From Rhodopirellula baltica (GTDB lineage Bacteria > Planctomycetota > Planctomycetia > Pirellulales > Pirellulaceae), in contig PPHI01000001.1 in NCBI GenBank assembly GCA_002901265.1, forward strand, positions 372,001 to 436,000: a stretch of 64,000 nucleotides of DNA, given 5' to 3'. Under the pieces are notes generated by a model. The model made no database searches. It was given only the letters and a program-made list of their open reading frames with translations, and had not been told where the DNA came from. The first letter of the stretch is position 1. Each line of letters opens with the position of its first letter. Shown piece by piece: positions 42,741 through 51,306 of the stretch. The position numbers and the translations under genes were made by a program.

Positions 42741-43607
42741 ATGCGGAACTCCTTATCACCGCTCAGATATCCAGGCGGCAAGACATGCCTCGTTCCATTC
42801 CTTAGTAAGGTGCTCGAACTCAACGATCTTGCCGAATCGGAATTTGTCGAACCGTATGCGGGAAGTGCAGCGGCTGCAGTCCATTTGTTGCTCGGTGAAT
42901 ATGTGGACTCGATTCGGATCAACGATCGTGATCCTCACATTTACGCATTTTGGTATTCGCTGTTGCATCATACCGACAAGTTTTGCGACCTGATTCTGAA
43001 AGAACCAGTTACGATTGATAATTGGCGAAAGCAACGTGAAATCTACTCGTCGTATAAGCGATACGGCAAACTCAAAGTTGCATTTTCTACTTTGTTCTTA
43101 AATCGGTGTAACCGTTCAGGGATCATCACGAGTGGTGGTCCGATCGGCGGATACGCACAAGCAGGCAAATGGAAAATTGATGTTCGATTCAACCGCACTG
43201 AGCTTGCAAATCGAATCCGTGCGATTTCTGAATTCTCCGACCGAATCGCAATTTCAAACAAGGATGGACTAGATTTCCTGTGCTCGGTTCAGCGTACCAA
43301 ACGGAAGAAGCTTGTTTTCCTCGACCCGCCCTATGTTGAGAAAGCTGATCGCCTATACGATTCCGACTTTAACGAGAAAAAGCACGAAAAGCTCGCTGCA
43401 CATCTTCTTGGAACAGCAACATATCCATGGGTGTTAACATATGACAACGCCAAGCTAATTCGAAAGCTATATCGTTCTCGATCACCTCGCAAGATCGTAT
43501 TAAATTACGCCGCTCAAAATAAACGACAAGGAACCGAATTACTGGTTCGGAGTCGGTCGCTACGGAGCAACTTTGAATATTTACCGGGTGGTGATAAATG
43601 CTTCTAG
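42741..43607 (+). CDS. D12-class N6-adenine DNA methyltransferase (Dam-like)
   Basis: The 288-residue protein has the D12-class N-terminus SPLRYPGGKTCLVPFL, FVEPYAGSAAAAVHLLLG, and catalytic DPPY in KLVFLDPPYVEKADRLYDSD. It is full length for Dam-like enzymes. The ATG at 42741 is preferred over the GTG at 42738. It follows the ParB-like gene closely and may be its modification partner, so the pair would act as a two-gene defence or regulatory module. Confidence 0.9.
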   Translation: MRNSLSPLRYPGGKTCLVPFLSKVLELNDLAESEFVEPYAGSAAAAVHLLLGEYVDSIRINDRDPHIYAFWYSLLHHTDKFCDLILKEPVTIDNWRKQREIYSSYKRYGKLKVAFSTLFLNRCNRSGIITSGGPIGGYAQAGKWKIDVRFNRTELANRIRAISEFSDRIAISNKDGLDFLCSVQRTKRKKLVFLDPPYVEKADRLYDSDFNEKKHEKLAAHLLGTATYPWVLTYDNAKLIRKLYRSRSPRKIVLNYAAQNKRQGTELLVRSRSLRSNFEYLPGGDKCF

Positions 43608-44253
43608 CAAGAATGTGACGCGACCAGCTTTTCAGGCTGATGGGGGCTTTGCCAACCGGCTGGGGTGCTCCGGTAGTCGGCTCCGGATAATTCGTCGAGG
43701 AGGTTGATTCAGGACATATTGTCTGGGGCTTGTGGGCGACGACTGACCAACGCCAATGTGGCGTCCGCTATGGAAGACCAAGTGTCCAAGATGTTAAGTA
43801 TTGCTCATCTGCTCGTTCCGCTGCGCTGTTCCTCTTCACGCCGAGAGATCGAATTAGCATAGGGTTCTTTGAGGGCGTCCCATGCCATTCGTTTGCTTCC
43901 TGTTCGAGAATTCCATGCTCCGCCTTCTCGGATCGGACTTTCGACACCCGCTTCTATCGCTTTGCGATCACGTGGAATTTCCTGTGGTCGATCGTAGCGT
44001 CATCGCATCGTGATTGAAGTACTTGCTTCGGCATTTCTTTCAAACCACGCGACGAATCTTGAACGATTCGACCTCTACGGGGCGACTTCATTGACTGGGA
44101 TCACCGGTTTTTCTTGCTCGCTTTGATCGCTCTTTAGCGGCGATTGCCTCGCTCTTTTCTGCTTGAAATCAATTCGGTGTGCTTGGGCCGAATTCGGGAT
44201 CTCGATCGGCTCGGCTGGTGATCCGGTTTCTCATTTTTCACAGTGCGAGGCGA
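43608..44253. other. long gap without a supported gene
   Basis: About 650 bases between the methyltransferase and the excisionase-like gene. One frame (43730-44017) encodes a Cys/Arg/Ser-rich peptide of non-protein-like composition and was not accepted. It may contain remnants of a lost gene; I see no repeat or RNA gene in it. Confidence 0.3.
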
Positions 44254-44481
44254 ATGATGCCGCAGATTGATACGGGCTTGATCCGGCAGGATGAGGCGTA
44301 CAGCAAGCAAATGGTGCTGCAAAGACTTGGGATTTCACAGAAGTTTTGGGATAAATTGCTCGATGAAGGGCTGCCCTACACGAATATCGGTCACTCACGG
44401 TGGGTGACGGGGCGCGCCCTGATCGAACACCTCGTCCGGAACGCAGAGAGGAAACGCGAATGCATCCAGCACCAAAACTGA
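44254..44481 (+). CDS. excisionase-like HTH protein next to the integrase
   Basis: The 75-residue product from ATGATG at 44254 (GCGAGG upstream) has a MerR/excisionase-like helix-turn-helix: KQMVLQRLGISQKFWDKLLD, followed by wing-like GLPYTNIGHSRWVTGRALI. Proteins of this size just upstream of tyrosine integrases usually steer excision. It ends 19 bases before the integrase start. Confidence 0.7.
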   Translation: MMPQIDTGLIRQDEAYSKQMVLQRLGISQKFWDKLLDEGLPYTNIGHSRWVTGRALIEHLVRNAERKRECIQHQN

Positions 44482-44500
44482 AACCTCAAAGGAGATTGCC

Positions 44501-46158
44501 ATGCCGAGAAGGCCCGAAATTGGCAACATTCAACTCTATCCGGACCGGCCGCTCAAAAAGACCGACCGCAATGGCTTTGTCCTCAAGTTCTATTGCCCGA
44601 TCCGTGGGACGCGCGTCCGCAAGAACTGCGGTACTCGTGATCGACGCGAAGCACGGCGGATCTTGCGGGAATGCCAACAGTGATTGCTCGATGGGAGCTA
44701 CGTCGCATCGGGCGGTGCCATCACCGCCGAACACGAAGTCGACATCAAGCCGGCTCCAATGCAAGCCTCTTTTCCCCAGTCCATTCGAACCGAATCCGAT
44801 CGCGGTCCGACCTGGGAAGAGTGCTATCAGAAGTACCGCTCGTACAAGTTACTGCGTGTACGAAAAAAATCGTTCGAGCACTCGGCCTCGCGGCTCAGTG
44901 TCGCCGAACGAATCTTTCTGGGATACATGGCTGACCATGGGATCGAAGGCGAAGTGATGGTTCAAGATGTCATGACACTCGACATGCTGGAGTACCTTCA
45001 AGAGCGTTTGCTCGAAGGTGACGAGTCTCGGTACGACCATCGGTCGCCGAACACGGTCAATAGTTCGATGGGTGCCGTGATGGCGTTTGTGCGGTTTTGC
45101 GCCAAACGTGATTGGATCGTCAAAGTGCCGGATCTCGATTCGCTGAGCGTTGATGATGTGATGAAGGGTCGCCCAATCACGGGCGAAGAGTTTGATCGCA
45201 TGATCGAGGCAACATCGCGTGTGGTCGGCAAGAACGAAGCCCCGTCCTGGCACTTTGCCTTGCGAGTGCTGTGGTACAGCGGGTTTCGGGTGGGTGATTT
45301 AATGGATTTTCATTGGGATGACGAGCGACACATTCGGCCCGTTTGGCCGACACGTAGCACCGTCCACCCAACGATCACGATCCCCTCCTCCCAGAAAAAC
45401 GGCAAGCTTCAGGAGATCCCGATGCTGCCGGAATTGGAAACCTTTTTGTTGGAAGTGCCCAAGGCCAAACGTGCGGGCTGGATTGTCAATCCGCAGGCGA
45501 TCACGTCGACGGTGAAGCCTGGCTGCAAGTGGTTCCAACCCGCACCCGATGATTTGGTCGCCCTCGCCAAGCAGTACAGCAATCTGTCAATCGCGGCGGC
45601 TTGCGGAGTGTCTGATGCGGCGGTGCGAAAATGGCTGAAGAAGCAAGGTTATCGGCGAAGCGAGAGTTCAAGGTCGACACGGGTGCGATCCCAGAGGCGG
45701 TTGTCCAGGATGTTGAGAGCCGAGCCAAGCGCCGAACAGGTGCGGTGCAGGTTCCGATTACTGATCGACTGACCAAGGAATGTGTCGGCAGAACGATTGC
45801 GGCGATCGGAGAAGAAGCTGGGATCGTGGTACGTCAGGAGGATGAGCGAACTGGCACCAGAACCAAGTTCGCGAGTGCTCACGATATCAGGCGAGGCTGC
45901 GCGCAGCGTCTGATCAATGCCGGCGTCTCTGCGGAGACGTTGAAGGTCGTCATGCGTCACGCCGATTTCGCGACGACGGAGAAGTACTACGGCGCGATGC
46001 GTTCGGCTCAAGCCGCTGCATCGGAAGTCCGTCAGAAACTCACCACTAATGCAACTTCGGATGCATTTGTGGGGGGATTAGTGGGGGGACAAGAAAAAAC
46101 TCCACAGCTATCGGCTGCGGAGTTAATGACGCTAAAGCGTTTACTGGCAAGTATTTAA
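44501..46158 (+). pseudogene. tyrosine-type integrase, broken by a stop and a frameshift
   Basis: The reading starts with MPRRPEIGNIQLYPDRPLKK and runs to CQQ, where an in-frame TGA (44681-44683) cuts it. The same frame continues with LLDGSYVASGGAITAEHEV, core-binding helices and the first catalytic Arg in YSGFRVGDLMDF, up to about 45655. The rest is in another frame: HDIRRGCAQRLINAGV (H-x-x-R) and HADFATTEKYYG (H and nucleophile Tyr). A small HTH (SIAAACGVSDAAVRKWLKKQ) is inserted between catalytic box I and box II. It stops 5 bases before the tRNA-Arg 3' end, the classical attachment position. Two lesions make it non-functional as read; sequencing error is less likely for two. Confidence 0.85.
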
Positions 46159-46163
46159 GTCAG

Positions 46164-46237
46164 TACACCCGGAGGGGTTCGAACCCCCAACCCTCGGTTC
46201 CGAAGACCGATGCTCTATCCAGTTGAGCTACGGGTGC
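46164..46237 (-). tRNA. tRNA-Arg (anticodon TCG), probable attachment site
   Basis: The complement folds as a 74-base cloverleaf. The acceptor stem is GCACCCG/CGGGTGT with discriminator A, the D-arm is GCTCAACTGGATAGAGC, and the anticodon arm is TCGGT-CTTCGGA-ACCGA with anticodon TCG. The T-arm contains GGGGGTTCGAACCCC. CCA is not encoded. The 3' end faces the integrase pseudogene, as expected for an element integrated into the tRNA 3' end. Confidence 0.95.
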
Positions 46238-46352
46238 GTTCAGTTGTGGGACGCAGTTTTACCGATCCCGGTTCGCTTGTCTAGCTCCGTCTCTTCGGCC
46301 GGGGCTAAATTCCTGCTTCCTGAATGCCTTGCCGGGCTGTTCCATCAGCCTG

Positions 46353-46379
46353 GAGTGGCACGGCAAAGCCGTGCCACTC
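46353..46379. terminator. strong hairpin downstream of the sulfatase gene
   Basis: GAGTGGCACGGC (46353-46364) and GCCGTGCCACTC (46368-46379) form a perfect 12-bp stem with an AAA loop. It lies 22 bases beyond the sulfatase stop. There is no T-run, so it may be a terminator of another sort or a dispersed REP-like palindrome. Confidence 0.6.
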
Positions 46380-46400
46380 GGAAGATGCGGATTTACCCGA

Positions 46401-47828
46401 TTATTTGATCGGGTTGTTCTTGCGGTTTTTGACCGTTCGCTCGTACGTCTTCATCGCTTGATCTGGCGTCATGTCCTTGTAGCGGACTTGGTGCAGGATC
46501 GCGTCGCGTTCGGTTTTTAAGCCTTGATCGCCTTGCGATTCCATCCATTCGTCCAGCTTCGATTTCAAGCGTTTGACGTGGTCGGCGTAGCTGGGATCAT
46601 CGGCGAGGTTGGTCATTTCGAGCGGGTCTTTTTCGCAGTCGAACAGTTCGAACTCGGGACGATGTTGGTACTTGTTGACCAAGTCTTCGGCGGTGGAGTC
46701 ACCGGCCGCGGCGGCTTTTTCCATTGAGCGGAAGTAGTCGGCTTCGGTGCACGCGTTGGTGAAGGTGTCGTCGTGGTTGAGGTTCCAGATCAGACGGTAG
46801 CGGTCGTCGCGAACGGTGCGGATCGCGAACATGTCGCTGCCGGCGATGATGCCGCGTGTGGTCATCAATCCGTAAGTGTGCGTTTTGTGTTGATCGGTCT
46901 CGCCACGTAGCACAGGCAGGAAGCTTTTGCCGTCCAGTTGGCTGAGTGCGGGCAGGCCGGCCGCGTCGATAAAGGTCGGTGTGATGTCGACGTATTCGAC
47001 CATCGCGTCGGAGGTCGTACCGGGAGCGACTTGACCGGGCCAGCGGACGATCATCGCCGATTGCAGGCCGCTGGAGTAGCACGTCCATTTGGCAAACGGG
47101 AACGAGTTGCCTTGTTCGGAAACGACCATCACCAGCGTGTTGTCGGCGAGCTTGTGCTTGTCCAGCATGCCGAGGATCTGACCGACTTGATCATCAAAGT
47201 AAGTGATCTCGGCGAGGTAGCGTGAGAAGTTGTTGCGCACGACTGGGGTGTCGGCCAAGTACGGTGGCAGTTTGACTTTGTCCGCCGGGTAGCGCGACGC
47301 GTCGCCTTTGTTCCAAGGCGAGTGTGGTTCGTTGGAGCAAGCGAGCAAGCAGAACGGTGTTTCGTTTTTGGCCGAGTCGGCGAATAGCTTGTCGACGACC
47401 TTCATGTCGGGGTTCCGTTTGACGGCGCTGTATTCGAAGGGGAAAACGGTTTCCGGTTCGATGTGCGTCTTGCCGCTCAGTGCGACCCGATAGCCGGATG
47501 GCTTGAGGTAATGCGCGATGCTTTTGGTGCCGGGGTTGGCATAGGTGTGGTTGGGGTACGCGCCGCTGTGGACGGGATACAAACCGGTGTAGATGTTGTG
47601 TCGTGTGGGCGAGCACATCGGCGCGGCTTGGAAGCATCGTGTCAGTCGCATGCCTTGTTCGGCCAGTCCGTCGAGGTTCGGCGTGTGAGCTTGTCCGCCA
47701 TAGCAACCGATGTCCCGGAACGTGCAGTCGTCGGCGATGATGAAGACGAAGTTCGGTGGAGTCGTTTCGGCATGTAAGACTGAGCCGATTGAAAGCAGCG
47801 CCAGGGCGGCGATCACAAATCGATGCAT
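46401..47828 (-). CDS. exported type I sulfatase
   Basis: The 475-residue protein has a signal peptide (about residues 1-20) and the sulfatase fold: NFVFIIADDCTFRDIGCYGG (metal-binding Asp pair) and the formylglycine motif CSPTR in AAPMCSPTRHNIYTGLYP. GYRVALSGKTHIEPE supplies the Lys and His near the active site. Planctomycetes carry many such enzymes for sulfated polysaccharides; the substrate here cannot be told. Length is normal. Confidence 0.9.
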   Translation of the reverse strand: MHRFVIAALALLSIGSVLHAETTPPNFVFIIADDCTFRDIGCYGGQAHTPNLDGLAEQGMRLTRCFQAAPMCSPTRHNIYTGLYPVHSGAYPNHTYANPGTKSIAHYLKPSGYRVALSGKTHIEPETVFPFEYSAVKRNPDMKVVDKLFADSAKNETPFCLLACSNEPHSPWNKGDASRYPADKVKLPPYLADTPVVRNNFSRYLAEITYFDDQVGQILGMLDKHKLADNTLVMVVSEQGNSFPFAKWTCYSSGLQSAMIVRWPGQVAPGTTSDAMVEYVDITPTFIDAAGLPALSQLDGKSFLPVLRGETDQHKTHTYGLMTTRGIIAGSDMFAIRTVRDDRYRLIWNLNHDDTFTNACTEADYFRSMEKAAAAGDSTAEDLVNKYQHRPEFELFDCEKDPLEMTNLADDPSYADHVKRLKSKLDEWMESQGDQGLKTERDAILHQVRYKDMTPDQAMKTYERTVKNRKNNPIK

Positions 47829-47972
47829 AGAGATCTGCGCGGGGTCGTGGGTGTGGGATGAAGCGACGGACGCTGTATGTTGGCGGGCCGCCGGATGAAT
47901 TGAAGTGTAGTCGGTTCGCCGAACCGACTTGGCGCCTGGCTTGTGCGTGGCGGGCCCGGATCAGCAAAGTTT

Positions 47973-48512
47973 TTAAGACGAAGTCTCGGTTATGGAGATC
48001 TGTTCCGCGAGCTCGATGGTTCTTTCCCAGCGGGCCTTGAGGACTTCCATTTGATCGTGGCTCCAGCTCTGCCCGATCAAGCTGGCCAGGTGCAGTCCGA
48101 CGATGGTGCCAAGCGAGACCGGGATGACCAGCAGTGCCCATGGCGGGTTCTTCATCATCCACTGAACCAGTCCATAGATCATCGCCCCGAACAGTGTGCA
48201 GGCGGACGCCAAGTAGACGGCCATGACGAGCGTCCAGATTTCGGGGCGTGGTGAAAATCGCCCGAACGCCTCGGTAGACTCGGGGGTGTCGCCGGGGTTC
48301 AATTGGATCGACAAGTGCGGTGACCAAATCCGTTGTTCGGCCGTGGCGACTTTGTAATCGATCACGGTTCCAGCCGTTTCGGCATGCGGTGACATTTCGG
48401 TGTCGCGGACGACCGCACGAATCCGTCGTTTCGATTCGTCCATGCCCCAAGGCAATGGTTCACGAAACGTCGGCTGCATTTTCAATGAACTGCGAACGGT
48501 TTCATCTGTCAT
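47973..48512 (-). CDS. two-helix membrane protein, hypothetical
   Basis: From the ATG at 48512 the product has 179 residues. Two membrane helices lie at about residues 92-117 (MAVYLASACTLFGAMIYGLV) and 124-145 (LLVIPVSLGTIVGLHLASLI). The N-terminal half is soluble and the tail helical. Its start codon overlaps that of the divergent gene at 48511. A later ATG (MQPTFRE) could be the real start. No family recognised. Confidence 0.55.
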   Translation of the reverse strand: MTDETVRSSLKMQPTFREPLPWGMDESKRRIRAVVRDTEMSPHAETAGTVIDYKVATAEQRIWSPHLSIQLNPGDTPESTEAFGRFSPRPEIWTLVMAVYLASACTLFGAMIYGLVQWMMKNPPWALLVIPVSLGTIVGLHLASLIGQSWSHDQMEVLKARWERTIELAEQISITETSS

Positions 48513-49059
48513 GGCAAAAAACACACAAGACCGAGAAGACTTGCTGCGAGACGGCGTGGCGATGGTCGTTCGCGGCCGGATCTGGTTGGAAAAGTTGACG
48601 GAGGATGGTGTCGTCGTGGAAGGCAACCCAGACGACCAGTTGGAAATCGTGATCGGCTTTCGCCGCGACGGGCGCCTCAGTTTATATTGGGACCAGGATC
48701 CTGTGTTCCAGTTTGATGCCGATCAAGCCCTGCGTCGTGTTTACTTGGGCGGCAAAGCATACCGTGCCGAAGGCGGGCGGTTGTGTTTGATCGAGAAGCG
48801 TTCGAATGAACGTGTAGCGGTCAGCCGGTTGCAGTTAGAAACCACGGCGCTAAGCACGACATCCGAAGCAGCCATCTTGCAGCGACTGGGTGACTGTTTG
48901 CAACAGGTTGCTCAGCGTTTGAACGCGATGATACACAACCCTGTCGAAGGTGACTTGGAGGTCGTCGGCGAAACTCGCGCGGCGTATGCACAGCGTGTGC
49001 TGGACTGGATCGAATCGTTGCCACAGCCCGTGCCGATCGCGGCGTCTCTTACCACTTGA
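48511..49059 (+). CDS. hypothetical soluble protein
   Basis: The 182-residue product from the ATG at 48511 has a strand-rich N-domain (GVAMVVRGRIWLEKLTEDGV, VIGFRRDGRLSLYWDQDPV) and a helical C-terminus. It seems to be a lineage-specific protein. It is followed after 10 bases by the serine hydrolase gene, so the two may be cotranscribed. Confidence 0.6.
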   Translation: MAKNTQDREDLLRDGVAMVVRGRIWLEKLTEDGVVVEGNPDDQLEIVIGFRRDGRLSLYWDQDPVFQFDADQALRRVYLGGKAYRAEGGRLCLIEKRSNERVAVSRLQLETTALSTTSEAAILQRLGDCLQQVAQRLNAMIHNPVEGDLEVVGETRAAYAQRVLDWIESLPQPVPIAASLTT

Positions 49060-49069
49060 AACAACCGGT

Positions 49070-50263
49070 ATGACTGATCAATCACAGATGCGTTCGCGAG
49101 TTGGTTTGGACCGTCGGATGATGCTGGGCGGTTTATTGGGTGTGGCGTTTGGGCGGTTCGATTGCTGTGACGTACAGGCGGCCGAGGCTGATGACAAGTC
49201 AGAGATTGATGCGTCGGCAGCGATCAAGCAACTGGTTGATCAAGCGATTGGCGAGGGTGACTTGCCGGGCGCGGTGGTGTGTTGTGCTGGTCCGGGTGAC
49301 GTGCACTATTTGGAAACGTTTGGGCATCGTTGGGTCAAGCCAGAACCGGTTGCTTTGACCAAAGACACGATCTTTGATTTGGCGTCGATCAGCAAAGCGG
49401 TTTCTACGGCGACTTCGGTGGCGATGCTGTATCAAGACAAGTTGATCGACGCGGACTTGCCGGTGAAGCATTACTTGCCCGAGTTTGGCGGTCGTGGCAA
49501 AGACGCGATCACGATCAAGCAGTGTTTGTTGCACACCAGCGGTTTGACGCCGGACAACGCGTTGGCCGATTACTTGGATGGGCCGGAGGTTGCTTGGGAA
49601 AAGATCTGTGGGTTGGGGTTGCGATCGGAGCCCGGTGCCAAGTTTGCTTATTCCGACGTCGGCTTCATTGTTCTTGGCAAGTTGGTCGAACGAGTCAGCG
49701 GGATGACGCTGGATCGGTTCGCCACGTCGCGATTGTTCAAGCCGCTGGCAATGTCGGACACGATGTACAACCCGCCGGAAACGTTGCGGTCACGGATCGC
49801 GCCGACCGAGAATCAAGGCGACGATTGGATTTGCGGACGTGTCCATGACCCGAGGTCGTTCGAGATGGGCGGCGTTGCCGGACACGCGGGATTGTTTTCC
49901 AGCGTCGATGACTTAGTCAAGTTTGGCCGCGAGTTGCTGGCGGCGTCCCGGGGCGAATCGAAATTGATCCGGCAAGCGACTTTGGACTGGATGATCACAC
50001 CGCATCCGGTGCCGGAGCAGCAATCACGCGGGACACGCGTGATGGGATGGGACCACCGCTCGCCTTATTCACGCAACCGCGGTGAAGCGTTTTCGGAGCG
50101 AGCGTTTGGTCATGGCGGGTTCACGGGAACGGTGCTGTGGATCGACCCGGTGAAGCAGTTGGTGTACGTGTTTTTGAGTTCCCGTCTCTATCCCGATGGC
50201 AAAGGCGCGGTGAACTCTCTGGCTGGCGATATCGCGACAGTTCTTGGCAATCGATTCGGCTGA
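49070..50263 (+). CDS. serine hydrolase of the beta-lactamase/esterase family
   Basis: The 397-residue product from the ATG at 49070 has an N-terminal export signal with an RR pair (GLDRRMMLGGLLGVAFG), possibly Tat. The SxxK nucleophile motif is SISK in DLASISKAVSTATSVAML, the Tyr motif YSD is in KFAYSDVGFIVLGKLVE, and a late HGGFTGTVLWIDP supplies the third box. This is the class C beta-lactamase-like/EstB fold; members are mostly esterases or peptidases. The substrate is unknown. Confidence 0.85.
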   Translation: MTDQSQMRSRVGLDRRMMLGGLLGVAFGRFDCCDVQAAEADDKSEIDASAAIKQLVDQAIGEGDLPGAVVCCAGPGDVHYLETFGHRWVKPEPVALTKDTIFDLASISKAVSTATSVAMLYQDKLIDADLPVKHYLPEFGGRGKDAITIKQCLLHTSGLTPDNALADYLDGPEVAWEKICGLGLRSEPGAKFAYSDVGFIVLGKLVERVSGMTLDRFATSRLFKPLAMSDTMYNPPETLRSRIAPTENQGDDWICGRVHDPRSFEMGGVAGHAGLFSSVDDLVKFGRELLAASRGESKLIRQATLDWMITPHPVPEQQSRGTRVMGWDHRSPYSRNRGEAFSERAFGHGGFTGTVLWIDPVKQLVYVFLSSRLYPDGKGAVNSLAGDIATVLGNRFG

Positions 50264-50479
50264 TTGCGTGTCACCGCAGCTCGCTGGCGAAGTTGCTCGA
50301 TGAAGATTTTGGCGAGTCGACAACTTTCGTTGGTGTAACAAAGCACAGTGAACAAGTAACGGCTATAGTTGGCCTCACCTTTTCAGATTGACCGGAAAAG
50401 TTTCCCGCTTTTCCCGGGTGGCCATGAAGACCCATGGCTTGTTCTTCTTGTCGCTATTCTTTCACCGGACAGACGCATC

Positions 50480-51300
50480 ATGAATTGGTTACGTTGTTGT
50501 TCGCCCTTTGTGGGTTTATTGATCGCGGGGGCCCTGCAAGCGGCCATGACGATCGACGTTGTTTTTACCGATACCGCAGACGGATCGTGGGACGCTGTTA
50601 CCCGTGGCGTTGTCAATCAGGCAATTGCTGATTGGGAGAACGAGATCGTCGGTATCGATGACGGTTTCGGCGGGGTGGCGTCGATCAACGTCCAGTTTGA
50701 AGCGGAGTTTTTCAACTTTGGAAATGGCGGACCGCTGGGTATGTGGAGCGGCCCGCTTTCCGCTTCCGTTGGAAGCAATATTCGCCCCTGGGAAGCGACT
50801 GATGCCAGCTACACCATCGCGCACACGATCCGTTTCAATTCAAGCTCGATTAATTCGGGGGCAACCAACGAGCTCTGGTTTGATGCAACGCCAGCGGATG
50901 ATGGCAGCGACAAGGCCTTTAGCGACTGGGACGCGCTGACCGTTGCTCGCCATGAGATCGGACACATGTTGGGTTTCAGCAGCGCGTACGCTGACGACGT
51001 AGGATTGCCGAGTCAATCCAATCCGTGGTCAGACAAAATCATTGGCGATGTGTTCGATCCGGGCGGGTTGAACGTCGCGATGGAGCCTGGCGATGTGGCG
51101 CATGTGCTCGACGATTCATTGTTGATGGACACCAGTCTGTCGAACGCCGAAGGCGGATCGATATCTCGATGCTGGAGCTTAACATGCTGGCATCAGCGTA
51201 CGGCTATAAGCTGGCTGCGACTGCGATTCCCGAACCGACTGGCTTTGTGGCGCTCGTTACGATCGCAGGCGGACTGGTGTGCCGTCGTCGGCGTCGCTAG
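50480..51300 (+). pseudogene. matrixin-like zinc protease with PEP-CTERM tail, frameshifted
   Basis: From the ATG at 50480 the first frame has a signal peptide and a zinc site RHEIGHMLGFSSAY (HExxHxxGF). After about 51160 this frame turns into unlikely sequence, while frame 1 continues with ISMLELNMLASAYGY. That frame ends in a PEP-CTERM sorting tail: AIPEPTGFVALVTIAGGL then RRRRR, with stop at 51298-51300. A single-base change near the run GGCGGATCG would restore one protein of about 273 residues. It may be a real mutation or a sequence error. Confidence 0.75.
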
Positions 51301-51306
51301 TGCTTT

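Noticed and set aside
43730-44017. 95-codon open frame in the gap before the excisionase-like gene
   Set aside because: Its product is Cys/Ser/Arg-rich with no hydrophobic core pattern, no ribosome site and no family resemblance.
44681-44683. TGA in the integrase as a recoded (selenocysteine) codon
   Set aside because: No tyrosine recombinase is known to use selenocysteine at this place, no stem-loop stands out after it, and a second lesion downstream points to decay.
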